Assembly: GCA_021846685.1 (NCBI GenBank)
Contig: JAJZWL010000010.1
Coordinates: 1-22,662, forward strand
Reading direction: 5' to 3'
Length of the DNA: 22,662 nucleotides
From: a bacterium
Lineage (GTDB): Bacteria > Patescibacteria > Dojkabacteria > JAKAPS01 > JAJZLI01
The notes under the pieces are model-generated. The model did no database searches, had not been told where the DNA came from, and saw nothing but the letters and a program-made list of their open reading frames with translations. The position numbers and the translations under genes were made by a program. Shown here one piece after another: positions 1-7,662 of the stretch. The stretch's first letter is position 1. Every line of letters starts with the position of its first letter.

Positions 1-38
1 TCAAAGGTGTTAATCTTAAAAGGAAAGTATTAAAAAAA

Positions 39-902
39 TCAAAGTCTTAAAAGTATTAATAGTATTCCTAAATCCATATCTATGAGTCCTGAATTTGAAA
101 GAGAGTACAAGTGTACCAATTTATGATAAAGTTCTTTCAATTTATCATTATTATACTTATTTTCTTTTAATTTAAGAACTCCATATTCTGTAATATTTAA
201 TAAGAAAGGTTTGCTTTTTAATTTTTGAGATATATTTTTATTAGTCTCTGTTTTAAAATTATTTACAAGTATAATAATTTCTATTTGTCTTATTATCATG
301 TTAATTATTCCTCTCAGGTCTGAATCTATAGCTTTTAATATTTCATAAGATTGAATAATATTTTTCTTATCATTTTTATTAATTGCATTTATAAGATCCC
401 ATATAAGTAGTGTATTTTTTTTAGTTATAATATTATTTATTATAAATTGTGAATCCTTAATTTCTTTTTCAGGATAAATATAACTAAAAATTTTATCTAC
501 TTCTGTTTTTATAGTATCTCTATCATCCAGAAAAACATTTTTTAAATAATTAATCACTTGAGTATTTGTTTTTATATTTTCTTTTTGAAATAAGGAAATT
601 ATAAAATTATCTATATTATCCTTTATAATTGGGATGCTTTTTATTCCTTTTACATCTTTTTTAATATGTAAATATATATTGTCATCAGTTATAAAATCTT
701 TTAGTTCAGGAATTGTCTTTTTAGCATTTCTTATTGCTATAACTCTTTTTTCAGAAAAAATACTTGTATTAGATATCTCAAATATTATAGATTGAGGATC
801 TGTTTCTTCTTCATCTAATATTTGAATAGGTATACCAGAATGATTCTTCTTTATAAAAGATATAAAATCAGTATAATCTTCAGTTTTTAAAAATTGTATC
901 AT
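39..902 (-). CDS. holA: DNA polymerase III subunit delta (clamp loader)
   Basis: This 287-residue protein resembles HolA, the clamp-loader subunit that opens the sliding clamp during replication. The N-terminal part has the family pattern of a predicted inhibitory strand followed by 'SIFSEKRVIAIRNAKK' (about residues 48-63). The rest is all-helical, with the 'LLIWDLINAIN' and 'DSDLRGIINMIIRQIEIIILV' helices (about 165-215) typical of HolA domain III. It is shorter than the usual 320-340 residues and shows no Walker A motif, as expected for delta. It is the last gene of a minus-strand operon: its ATG overlaps the TGA of the Wzz-like gene in an ATGA junction (899-902), so it is probably translationally coupled. 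No hairpin is visible after its TGA stop, only a T-rich run on the coding strand. Identity rests on motif pattern and fold-like composition, so moderate certainty. Confidence 0.75.
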   Translation of the reverse strand: MIQFLKTEDYTDFISFIKKNHSGIPIQILDEEETDPQSIIFEISNTSIFSEKRVIAIRNAKKTIPELKDFITDDNIYLHIKKDVKGIKSIPIIKDNIDNFIISLFQKENIKTNTQVINYLKNVFLDDRDTIKTEVDKIFSYIYPEKEIKDSQFIINNIITKKNTLLIWDLINAINKNDKKNIIQSYEILKAIDSDLRGIINMIIRQIEIIILVNNFKTETNKNISQKLKSKPFLLNITEYGVLKLKENKYNNDKLKELYHKLVHLYSLSNSGLIDMDLGILLILLRL

Positions 903-1540
903 TTCTTATATTCTTGATAAGAGACAATTATAAGAGAAAGTAAACCTCCTGATAATGCAAACAGTATGATATTTAATGTTTTTGAAGGAATTATATCTAT
1001 AGTTGTAATCTCTGGTGGGTTATATTCAATAAATGATTGTTTTATACAGCTAGGAATAGGTATTAATTTAGAATTTGTCTTATCTATTATCAAAGCCTGT
1101 TTTTGAGCTTTGACACAAGACAGATATTCTTTGTCTAACACTTTTTGTATATATTGTTTAGCTGTTCCAGTATATATTGTTTTTTCAAAAGCTCTTGTCC
1201 ATTCTTCTGAAAGATTTTGGTTAGTTGTTGTTATTTGAAGAGAAACTATATTTACTGATACCTGAATTGATCGAATATTTACTCTGAAATAAGATAGTTC
1301 ACTGGCAGTATATTTTTGATTTCCAGTAAAATTTTTATATGCAGAATCTATTGCGTGGTTTGTCTGTAAATATCCAGTAAGGTCAGGTGCATCATTTGTA
1401 TATAGGTTAATAGAACTTTGATATTTTGTTGGAGTAAATTTTGTATATACAAATCCTAAAACCGCAAAGGCTAAGGTAAGTATTATAATAAATATATATC
1501 TTTTTTTTATTACGGTTATATAATCTTTTAACTCAATCAT
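899..1540 (-). CDS. Wzz/chain-length-determinant-like membrane protein
   Basis: A 213-residue protein with the topology of the Wzz superfamily: a short cytoplasmic N-terminus, a membrane segment at about residues 15-33, an extracytoplasmic domain, and a second membrane segment at about 188-206 followed by a short basic tail. The 'TPTKYQSSINLYT' stretch just after the first membrane segment is the characteristic Wzz entry. Full-length Wzz proteins are longer and have an extended coiled coil that is reduced here, so a role in polysaccharide chain length is only inferred. It overlaps rnhA upstream and holA downstream by 4 bp each, which suggests one transcript with coupled translation. A functional link to the replication neighbours is not obvious; the proximity probably reflects genome compaction. 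Confidence 0.6.
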   Translation of the reverse strand: MIELKDYITVIKKRYIFIIILTLAFAVLGFVYTKFTPTKYQSSINLYTNDAPDLTGYLQTNHAIDSAYKNFTGNQKYTASELSYFRVNIRSIQVSVNIVSLQITTTNQNLSEEWTRAFEKTIYTGTAKQYIQKVLDKEYLSCVKAQKQALIIDKTNSKLIPIPSCIKQSFIEYNPPEITTIDIIPSKTLNIILFALSGGLLSLIIVSYQEYKK

Positions 1541-1944
1541 AGTAATTTATTTGCATCTAATATTAAATTTACCATCTTATCTGCAAATTTATTTTTTTCC
1601 CTAGGTACATGTGTAAATGTTATTATATCAAAATTTTCAGATAAAGTACGAATTCTCCCCATGATTTCTTTTAATACAGCATCTTTTATCTTATATTCTC
1701 CTTTAATTTGTCTTATTAACAGCTGACTATCTGAAAAACAGTCTAATGTCTTAATTCCATATTTGACTGCTAAAAGTATACCTTTCTCCATTGCAGTGAA
1801 TTCTCCCTGATTATTAGTTCTAATACCTAAATATTTGCCATCGAAATCTAATAATCTATCATCTTCAAATAGAAAAAAACCATATGAGGATTGTCCGGGA
1901 TTTCCTCTTGAGCCTGCATCTGTATATAACGTAAAATTTTTCAT
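1537..1944 (-). CDS. rnhA: Ribonuclease HI family protein
   Basis: A 135-residue RNase H fold enzyme that would hydrolyse the RNA strand of RNA-DNA hybrids. All four acidic catalytic positions are visible: D9 in 'YTDAGSRGNPG', E48 in 'NNQGEF', D72 in 'FSDSQLL' and D122 in 'NKFADKM', with the conserved 'HVPRE-N' at 112-118. It lacks the basic protrusion of E. coli RNase HI and matches the short RnhA-like/plant-type subgroup. It is the first gene of the minus-strand operon rnhA-wzz-holA, with a TGA stop overlapping the next ATG. The ATG at 1944 lies 11 nt downstream of a perfect TATAAT and has no Shine-Dalgarno sequence. Confidence 0.9.
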   Translation of the reverse strand: MKNFTLYTDAGSRGNPGQSSYGFFLFEDDRLLDFDGKYLGIRTNNQGEFTAMEKGILLAVKYGIKTLDCFSDSQLLIRQIKGEYKIKDAVLKEIMGRIRTLSENFDIITFTHVPREKNKFADKMVNLILDANKLL

Positions 1945-1955
1945 CTCTGAAAGTT

Positions 1956-1985
1956 ATTATATAATCTAAGCTAGGTAGAAATCAA
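1956..1985 (-). promoter_or_regulatory. Promoter of the rnhA-wzz-holA operon
   Basis: Read on the minus strand: TTGATT (1985-1980), 18-nt spacer, TATAAT (1961-1956), then 11 nt to the rnhA ATG. The -10 lies in the perfect palindrome ATTATATAAT (1956-1965), so a TATAAT also faces the kinase gene on the plus strand. Start-site position is inferred from hexamer spacing only. Confidence 0.6.
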
Positions 1986-1995
1986 ATTTATATTA

Positions 1996-2024
1996 TTGTT
2001 TCTTTTTTTAAATTTATATATACT
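1996..2024 (+). promoter_or_regulatory. Promoter of the histidine kinase gene, predicted leaderless
   Basis: TTGTTT (1996-2001), 17-nt spacer, TATACT (2019-2024), then 7 nt to the ATG at 2032. Normal -10 to start-site spacing would place transcription initiation at or next to the A of the ATG. The TTG at 1996, which could be read as an upstream start codon in frame, is therefore better explained as the -35 box. Confidence 0.65.
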
Positions 2025-2031
2025 TAAGTTA

Positions 2032-3003
2032 ATGAAGGATTCATATAACATATTTAAGATATTAATGATATTTATTATCTTTATTGTATTGGGCTATTTT
2101 ATTAGCTTTAGGGTTACTTCTTTTTCTTCTTTTACCTTTATTATTTGGGTAGTATTTGTAATAATTGTTATATTTTTGTATTTAGTATTTTTTAAATTAG
2201 AGGCTGGTATTTCTGATAAATTGAAAAATTTAGAATCCTTACTTAAACACAAAGATTCACTAGAAGAAACAGGGAAGTCAAGTTACTCAGATACCAATTC
2301 TTCTTTAGAATCTATAGAACCTGATATTATTTCAATAACTGCACATGAAATAAAGACTCCAGTATCAATAATAAAAGGATATACCGATTTACTTTTAAAT
2401 GATAGTGAATTTTCTGCAGGAATTAATGATAAAGCTAGAGAATATATTAAGAGAATAGATTCGTCTTCTAATGAAATTTTTTCATTAGTGGAAAATTTTT
2501 TAAATGCCACAAAAATTGAAAATAATAAATTGTCTTTAAATTTAGAAAAATTCAATATAGTAGATTTAGTAGGGGATATTGTAGATAATATGGAAAATGA
2601 AGCTTCAATAAAAAAACAACATATATTAATTAAAAAAATGAAAAATATTCCTATGATTTCAGCAGATAAACTTAAAATAGAAGAGGTTATTAATAATTTA
2701 ATAGAAAATGCTATTAATTATAGTCCTGAAGGTGCAGATATTACTGTATTAATTAATTTTGATGCTAAATTTGTAGAAGTTGCTGTAAAAGATACCGGAT
2801 TTGGTATATCATATAATGATCAAAAAAGAATATTTTCTAAATTTTTTAGATCTGATAATGTGAATATAAGAAAGGTTGGCGGAACAGGATTAGGTTTGTA
2901 TATATCATCTAAAATAATTGATATGCATCATGGAAATATTTCTGTTACAAGTAATGAAAATGAAGGTTCAACTTTTTCATTTAAATTACCAATTAATGTA
3001 TAA
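2032..3003 (+). CDS. Membrane-anchored sensor histidine kinase
   Basis: A 323-residue histidine kinase, counted from the ATG at 2032. Two membrane segments (about 8-26 and 36-55) are separated by only about ten residues, so there is no extracytoplasmic sensor domain. A short linker follows, then a HisKA domain with the phospho-acceptor H105 in 'ITAHEIKTPVS'. The HATPase_c domain has the N box (221-231), G1 'DTGFGIS' (254-260), F box 'IFSKFFRS' and G2 'GGTGLGL' (283-289). All catalytic boxes are intact. It would autophosphorylate and pass phosphate to the receiver protein encoded 9 nt downstream. The sensed signal cannot be told. An in-frame TTG 36 nt upstream would lengthen the protein, but that triplet is part of a good -35 box, so the ATG is preferred. 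Confidence 0.92.
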   Translation: MKDSYNIFKILMIFIIFIVLGYFISFRVTSFSSFTFIIWVVFVIIVIFLYLVFFKLEAGISDKLKNLESLLKHKDSLEETGKSSYSDTNSSLESIEPDIISITAHEIKTPVSIIKGYTDLLLNDSEFSAGINDKAREYIKRIDSSSNEIFSLVENFLNATKIENNKLSLNLEKFNIVDLVGDIVDNMENEASIKKQHILIKKMKNIPMISADKLKIEEVINNLIENAINYSPEGADITVLINFDAKFVEVAVKDTGFGISYNDQKRIFSKFFRSDNVNIRKVGGTGLGLYISSKIIDMHHGNISVTSNENEGSTFSFKLPINV

Positions 3004-3012
3004 TACATAGAT

Positions 3013-3414
3013 ATGAATAATAATAATGGTAAAAAAATACTTTTAGTTGAAGATGATTTATTCTTATTAGATGTGTATACTCAATTTTTTACGCAGAGAG
3101 GATATATTGTAGTATCTGCCTCTGATGGGGAAGAAGGTATAAATAAGCTTCTAGAGAATGAATACTATTTTATAATATTAGATATCATGCTTCCTAAAAA
3201 AACTGGGATAGATATATTAAAGGAGATTAAGAAAGAAGGAAGTACAATAAAAGATGTTCCTGTATTTATGCTTACTGCAGTGGGTTATGATGAAATCATA
3301 AAACAAGCCTTTCAAATAGGGGCAAATGGATATTTTTTGAAATCATCTTCTCTTCCAAATCAAATCATTGATGAAGTAGAATCTTCTATAAATAATTCAC
3401 AAGTTCCCAAATAA
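3013..3414 (+). CDS. Receiver-only response regulator (CheY-like)
   Basis: A 133-residue single-domain receiver. It shows the acidic pocket E13/D14/D15 in 'LLVEDD', the phospho-acceptor D57 in 'IILDIMLP', the switch T88 in 'VFMLTAVG' and K110 in 'YFLKSSS'. There is no DNA-binding or enzymatic output domain, so output must be by protein contact. It lies 9 nt after the kinase stop and is almost certainly its partner. A TATAAT overlapping the kinase stop (2999-3004) sits 8 nt before its ATG, so it may also have its own leaderless transcript; no strong -35 box accompanies it. Confidence 0.92.
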   Translation: MNNNNGKKILLVEDDLFLLDVYTQFFTQRGYIVVSASDGEEGINKLLENEYYFIILDIMLPKKTGIDILKEIKKEGSTIKDVPVFMLTAVGYDEIIKQAFQIGANGYFLKSSSLPNQIIDEVESSINNSQVPK

Positions 3415-3415
3415 T

Positions 3416-3444
3416 TTGAAATACTTATTTTTTTTTAGTATACT
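3416..3444 (+). promoter_or_regulatory. Promoter of rpsT-lepA
   Basis: TTGAAA (3416-3421), exactly 17 nt, TATACT (3439-3444), then 11 nt to the rpsT ATG. The -35 box starts immediately after the response-regulator stop codon. The expected 5' leader is only a few nucleotides, with no room for a Shine-Dalgarno sequence. Confidence 0.7.
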
Positions 3445-3455
3445 ACTCTAGAATT

Positions 3456-3701
3456 ATGGCAAATATTAAATCATCAAAAAAAGATATAAGAAGAATCAAG
3501 AAGAGAACCTTTATTAATAATGGTTATAGAATAGATTTAGATAAGAAGAAAAAAGATTTTCTAAAAGAACCTAGTGAAAAGAAACTTCCTGAGATATTTT
3601 CTGTTTTAGATAAGATGTCTAAAAAAAATATTATTCATCCTAATAAAGCTTCTAGAATTAAAAGTAGAATGTCCAAGATGGTTTTATCTTTAAAGAGATA
3701 A
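3456..3701 (+). CDS. rpsT: Small ribosomal subunit protein bS20
   Basis: An 81-residue, very lysine/arginine-rich protein starting 'MANIKSSKKDIRRIKKR', the canonical S20 opening. The C-terminal half has 'HPNKASRIKSRMSKMV', matching the S20 helix that carries the conserved N-K-A-[SA]-R-[KI]-K-S-R pattern. S20 binds 16S rRNA early in 30S assembly. Its length is normal to slightly short (family 85-90). It has its own promoter and is followed after 5 nt by lepA, making a translation-related two-gene unit. A high density of AAA/AGA codons is consistent with the genome's base bias. Confidence 0.95.
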   Translation: MANIKSSKKDIRRIKKRTFINNGYRIDLDKKKKDFLKEPSEKKLPEIFSVLDKMSKKNIIHPNKASRIKSRMSKMVLSLKR

Positions 3702-3706
3702 ATCTT

Positions 3707-5491
3707 ATGGATAAAATCAGAAATTTTTCTATAATTGCTCATGTTGATCATGGGAAATCTACCCTTTCAGATAAATTAATAGAATTTACTCACACGGTAT
3801 CAGTAAGAGATCTGAAAGATCAATATTTAGATAATATGGATCTTGAAAGAGAAAGAGGTATTACCATTAAACTTCAGACAATAATGATGGAGTATAAGGG
3901 CTATAGATTAAATTTAATAGATACTCCAGGGCATGTAGATTTCTCAGGAGAAGTTGCACGCTCTCTAATGGCATCAGATGGAGCATTGCTTCTTGTAGAT
4001 GTAATGGGGGGTATAGAAGCTCAGACTTTAGGAAATTATTTAAAAGCATTAGATTTGGGAATTCCAGTAATTCCAATTTTGAATAAAGTAGATATAGAAA
4101 ATATTGATATAGAAAAAAGTATTGATTCTATAGTTAATATTTTAGGATTTGATAAAAATGAAATAATTTTAGCATCTGGAAAATCTGGAATTGGAATAGA
4201 GAAAATATTAGATACTATTATAGAAAAAATTCCTGCACCATCAGGAGATATTAATAAAAGTTTTAGAGGGTTTATTTTTGATTCATTTTTTGATGAATAT
4301 AAAGGTGTAGTACTTTTAGTGAAAATATTAGATGGTAGTTTGAAAATTTCAGATAAAATATATTTTTCATCAAATGCTAAAGAAATTACAGTTCTTGATA
4401 TAGGTCATATAGCAGGGAGTTTTATTCCTCAAAAAAGTGTATCTGTAGGAGAAGTTGTTTATATAGCCACAGGCCTTAAAAGCATCAAGGATGTAGTTAT
4501 TAAGGATACTTTAGTAAAAGATCTCAAAAGTGAGCCTCTTTTCCCTATTACAGAGGAAAAAAGTATGGTTTTTTCTTCTATATATCCTATTGATTCTGCT
4601 GATATTGAAAAATTTAGAGATTCTGTAGAAAAATTATCTATAAATGATGCTTCCTTTAACTATACTCCTTGTTCAAATTCTATTTTAGGATTTGGATATA
4701 GATGTGGATTTTTAGGACTTTTGCATATGGATATAATAAAAGAGAGGCTTTCTCGTGAGTATAATATAGATATATTTGTATCTTTTCCATCTGTTGAATA
4801 TAAAATGATATTAAAAAATACCAAAGAAGAAGTTCTTATATCACAAGCACAAGACTTAATTGATGAATCGCTTATTGATTCTATTGAAGAACCATATGTA
4901 AGAATAGATATTATAGTTCCTAAAATTTATTTTGGAGTTATTATGGAATTTGTATTATCAAGAAGAGGGGAGTTTATCAATTCATCCTTTTACAATTCTT
5001 CTATAAATCTAGAAAGAACACTTTTTAATTTTGATGTTCCTCTCTCTTCTGTTATTTATAATTTTTTTGATGAATTAAAGTCAGTTAGCTCAGGAGAAGC
5101 TTCTATGGATTACTCTTTTGTGGGGTTTAGAAAATCAGATATTAAAAGGTTGGATTTTTTAATTAATCATGAATTAGTAGATCCACTTTCAATTCTTATA
5201 CATACTCAGGAAGCAGAAAGAGAAGCAAAATCCTATGTATCTAAAATGAAAGATATAATTCCTAGAAAGAATTTTTCTATAGCAATACAAGCTACATTAG
5301 ATGGGAAAATTATTGCAAGAGAAGATGTGAAACCTTTTAGAAAAGATGTTACTCAAAAATTATATGGAGGAGATCCTACTAGGAGAATGAAACTTTTAGA
5401 AAAACAAAAAAAAGGTAAGAAAAAATCATTAATGTTTGGAAAGGTAGAGATTCCATCAGATCTATTTATTAAGTTATATTCCCAGTTATAA
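3707..5491 (+). CDS. lepA: Elongation factor 4 (back-translocating GTPase LepA)
   Basis: A 594-residue, full-length LepA/EF4. GTPase motifs: G1 'AHVDHGKST' (11-19), G2 'RGIT' (50-53), G3 'DTPGH' (72-76), G4 'NKVD' (126-129). Domains II, III and V follow, with 'GFRCGFLGLLHM'-like residues present as 'GYRCGFLGLLHM'. The C-terminal EF4-specific domain ends with 'DVTQKLYGGDPTRRMKLLEKQKKGKK', the diagnostic lysine-rich EF4 signature. It acts on stalled or mistranslocated ribosomes. Its 3' end overlaps the convergent deacetylase gene by 23 bp (5469-5491). Transcription from the rpsT promoter is most likely, as the intergenic gap is only 5 nt. Confidence 0.97.
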   Translation: MDKIRNFSIIAHVDHGKSTLSDKLIEFTHTVSVRDLKDQYLDNMDLERERGITIKLQTIMMEYKGYRLNLIDTPGHVDFSGEVARSLMASDGALLLVDVMGGIEAQTLGNYLKALDLGIPVIPILNKVDIENIDIEKSIDSIVNILGFDKNEIILASGKSGIGIEKILDTIIEKIPAPSGDINKSFRGFIFDSFFDEYKGVVLLVKILDGSLKISDKIYFSSNAKEITVLDIGHIAGSFIPQKSVSVGEVVYIATGLKSIKDVVIKDTLVKDLKSEPLFPITEEKSMVFSSIYPIDSADIEKFRDSVEKLSINDASFNYTPCSNSILGFGYRCGFLGLLHMDIIKERLSREYNIDIFVSFPSVEYKMILKNTKEEVLISQAQDLIDESLIDSIEEPYVRIDIIVPKIYFGVIMEFVLSRRGEFINSSFYNSSINLERTLFNFDVPLSSVIYNFFDELKSVSSGEASMDYSFVGFRKSDIKRLDFLINHELVDPLSILIHTQEAEREAKSYVSKMKDIIPRKNFSIAIQATLDGKIIAREDVKPFRKDVTQKLYGGDPTRRMKLLEKQKKGKKKSLMFGKVEIPSDLFIKLYSQL

Positions 5492-6686
5492 GTGCTATAA
5501 ATTCGCTCAAGGATAAATTAGAATCTCTTATTCTATATAAAGAATAAGAATTTTTTAAATTTTGTATATCTTTATTAAAATTATCATCTACTAATCCTGC
5601 TATATAGCCATAATATTTTAGACGAGAAGAAAGTATAATTTCTTTTTTTATATTGTTACTCCTAAAAGGTGATCCACTTGGGTATGCTATAAATTGGACA
5701 CTATTTCCTAGTTTTTTTTCTAAAACAGATTTAGATACAATTATTTGGTAGTTCATTTCTCCTAAAGTAAGATTTCCCAATGCAAGATGAGTTACTGTAT
5801 GTGATTCTATTTCCATACCATGCAGATACATCTGTTTTATTTGTTTCCAAGACATATATTTATGTGTTTTTGTTTTGGATCCTACAAATCCAGTTATAAT
5901 ATTAAATACTGCAATATCATGATATTTTAATAGTAATGGATATGCATATTGAAAAGCACTTTCCCTTCCATCGTCAAATGTTAGTATTATAGGATTCTTA
6001 GGTAATGGAAAATTATAATAGTAATTATTATATAAAGTATTCATGTCAATGGTATGATAATCATGTGTCTTTAGATATTGGAGTTGTAATTTAAAATCCT
6101 CTGTTGTCAATGTAAGATAATAATCAAGTTTATATGCATATTCTGATGAATAATTTTGTCTAGATGGGTATTGAGGAGCAACTCTATGTAACATCATTAT
6201 AGGGATTTTAATTATACGATTATACTGTCTTGCATAATATATAATAATTGGCGTATTTAATGAAAATAGTCCTACATTAGTAAATTTATCATGTTTATTT
6301 ATTGTAAATGTAAAATAATGAGTATTATAATATTGAGGAATTCTTATATTGCTGTTAGAATTTTTTAAAGAAAAGTTAATTTTTAATGTGTTTTTAGTAA
6401 TATATTTTATTTTATTTATATTTATTGAAAGTGGAGAGTATTTTGATTGTATAAATTCTTTGAAATCTGAATAATTGATAAATTTATTTTGTTCTGATTG
6501 TGTAAGATTACTCCAAAAGTATTTAGTTTTTCCATTAAGGACTGAGTTTATATTATTCTCTATGAAATATATATTTGAAACTGAGTTTATTTTTGAAAAT
6601 ATAATAGACGAGGAGAGTGGTACTATAAATACTAGCAAAACAGATAAAGAAATTACTCCTTTTTGTGATATAAATTTATTTATCAT
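5469..6686 (-). CDS. Membrane-anchored polysaccharide deacetylase (NodB homology domain)
   Basis: A 405-residue protein from the ATG at 6686. An N-terminal signal anchor (about 11-31) is followed by an extracytoplasmic region of about 120 residues without recognised motifs (resembling small NTF2-like lipoprotein spacers) and then a NodB carbohydrate esterase family 4 domain. Motifs are 'ILTFDDGRES' (234-243, catalytic base and metal-binding Asp pair), 'ESHTVTH' (294-300, metal ligands H296 and H300) and 'AYPSG' (334-338). It should remove acetyl groups from a cell-surface amino sugar polymer such as peptidoglycan or an exopolysaccharide. An ATG 21 nt upstream (6707) is in frame, but it lies upstream of the TATAAT (6701-6696) that is 9 nt from 6686, so 6686 is preferred. 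Convergent overlap with lepA is 23 bp. Confidence 0.88.
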   Translation of the reverse strand: MINKFISQKGVISLSVLLVFIVPLSSSIIFSKINSVSNIYFIENNINSVLNGKTKYFWSNLTQSEQNKFINYSDFKEFIQSKYSPLSININKIKYITKNTLKINFSLKNSNSNIRIPQYYNTHYFTFTINKHDKFTNVGLFSLNTPIIIYYARQYNRIIKIPIMMLHRVAPQYPSRQNYSSEYAYKLDYYLTLTTEDFKLQLQYLKTHDYHTIDMNTLYNNYYYNFPLPKNPIILTFDDGRESAFQYAYPLLLKYHDIAVFNIITGFVGSKTKTHKYMSWKQIKQMYLHGMEIESHTVTHLALGNLTLGEMNYQIIVSKSVLEKKLGNSVQFIAYPSGSPFRSNNIKKEIILSSRLKYYGYIAGLVDDNFNKDIQNLKNSYSLYRIRDSNLSLSEFIALITGNIT

Positions 6687-6695
6687 GCTTTTTAT

Positions 6696-6703
6696 ATTAT
6701 AAT
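6696..6703. promoter_or_regulatory. Shared palindromic -10 element of two divergent genes
   Basis: ATTATAAT reads TATAAT on both strands, offset by 2 bp. On the minus strand it lies 9 nt before the deacetylase ATG (6686); on the plus strand it lies 14 nt before the prenyl-phosphate transferase ATG (6718). No clear -35 box is seen on either side. Both genes would have leaders of only a few nucleotides. Confidence 0.55.
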
Positions 6704-6717
6704 ACATACATATATAT

Positions 6718-7638
6718 ATGGATACTATAAAAAATTATTTCTATTCAATGAGGCCAACACAATGGATTAAAAATCTATTAGTTTTTGGATTCATATTTTT
6801 TAATCAAGATTTATACAATTTACATGATTTTAAAATTGTATTTTTTACTTTTATAGCATTTATATTTGTTTCTTCTTCTATATATCTTATCAATGATGTT
6901 ATTGATTATAAGAGAGATGCACTCCATCCGATAAAGAGAAAAAGAATCATAGCTTCTGGGAAGATACCAAGAGATTCTGCTTTAATTTTTTCATTTATTC
7001 TTTTTATAATAGGATTAGTAATTTCCTTTTATATAGGAGAGTATTTATTATTAATATATATTCTATATTATATTTTATTTATAATTTATTCTGTTTATTT
7101 GAAAAATATATTAATAATAGATGCATTAACTACAGCATCAGGTTTTGTACTTAGGGTTTTAGCTGGAGGAGTAGTTATTGGTCTGGCCATAAATTCTTGG
7201 TTTGTAATCTTTATTATTTGTGCATCTTTATTTATAGCATTTGGAAAGAGAAGAGCTGAGGTTACAATGATGAGTTTTAAAAAGGCTATTGTACATAGAA
7301 CAGTGCTGAGTTCTTATCCCAAGGAATTATTGGATAATCTTATTTCAATGACTGCAGCTATAACATTTTTATCTTATATATTATTTTCATATAATGAAGA
7401 TATTCATTCAAAAACTCCCAATATAATCTCCTCTTTACTTCCAAGTCATCTTAAAAATCCGCATTGGTTTAAAATTACAATTCCTATTGCATTTTACATT
7501 CTTGCAAGATACATGTATAACATATATGTAAACAAAACAGCTGATACACCAGAAACTATTTGGTTTAAAGATAGATATATTTTAATATCAATTATGTTAT
7601 ATATTCTGGCTTCTTTTGTAACTTTATATCTTGTATAA
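6718..7638 (+). CDS. UbiA-family decaprenyl-phosphate phosphoribosyltransferase-like protein
   Basis: A 306-residue polytopic membrane protein (about 8-9 hydrophobic segments) of the UbiA prenyltransferase superfamily. The first Asp-rich motif is 'NDVIDYKRD' (59-67), followed by the subfamily hallmark 'HPIKRKRIIASG' (70-81). The second motif region is 'YSVYLKNILIIDALTTASG' (124-142), and 'FGKRRAE' follows. This combination, plus the 'RPTQWIKNLLVF' opening, is typical of the DPPR synthase group (Rv3806c-like), which transfers phosphoribose from PRPP to a polyprenyl phosphate for arabinose-type surface glycans. The DprE1/DprE2 epimerase partners are not in the window, so the final sugar product is unknown. 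The divergent deacetylase is also envelope-related. Confidence 0.85.
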   Translation: MDTIKNYFYSMRPTQWIKNLLVFGFIFFNQDLYNLHDFKIVFFTFIAFIFVSSSIYLINDVIDYKRDALHPIKRKRIIASGKIPRDSALIFSFILFIIGLVISFYIGEYLLLIYILYYILFIIYSVYLKNILIIDALTTASGFVLRVLAGGVVIGLAINSWFVIFIICASLFIAFGKRRAEVTMMSFKKAIVHRTVLSSYPKELLDNLISMTAAITFLSYILFSYNEDIHSKTPNIISSLLPSHLKNPHWFKITIPIAFYILARYMYNIYVNKTADTPETIWFKDRYILISIMLYILASFVTLYLV

Positions 7639-7662
7639 AATTTTAATTACATAATCAACCAT

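Noticed and set aside
1996..1998. TTG as the start of the histidine kinase
   Set aside because: It coincides with a -35 box spaced 17 nt from TATACT, and an ATG lies 7 nt after that -10.
3867..4076. Open frame antisense to lepA, and similar antisense or out-of-frame stretches over the helicase, guaB, sufS, sufU and ATPase genes
   Set aside because: They lie entirely inside well-supported genes and encode no recognisable protein pattern.
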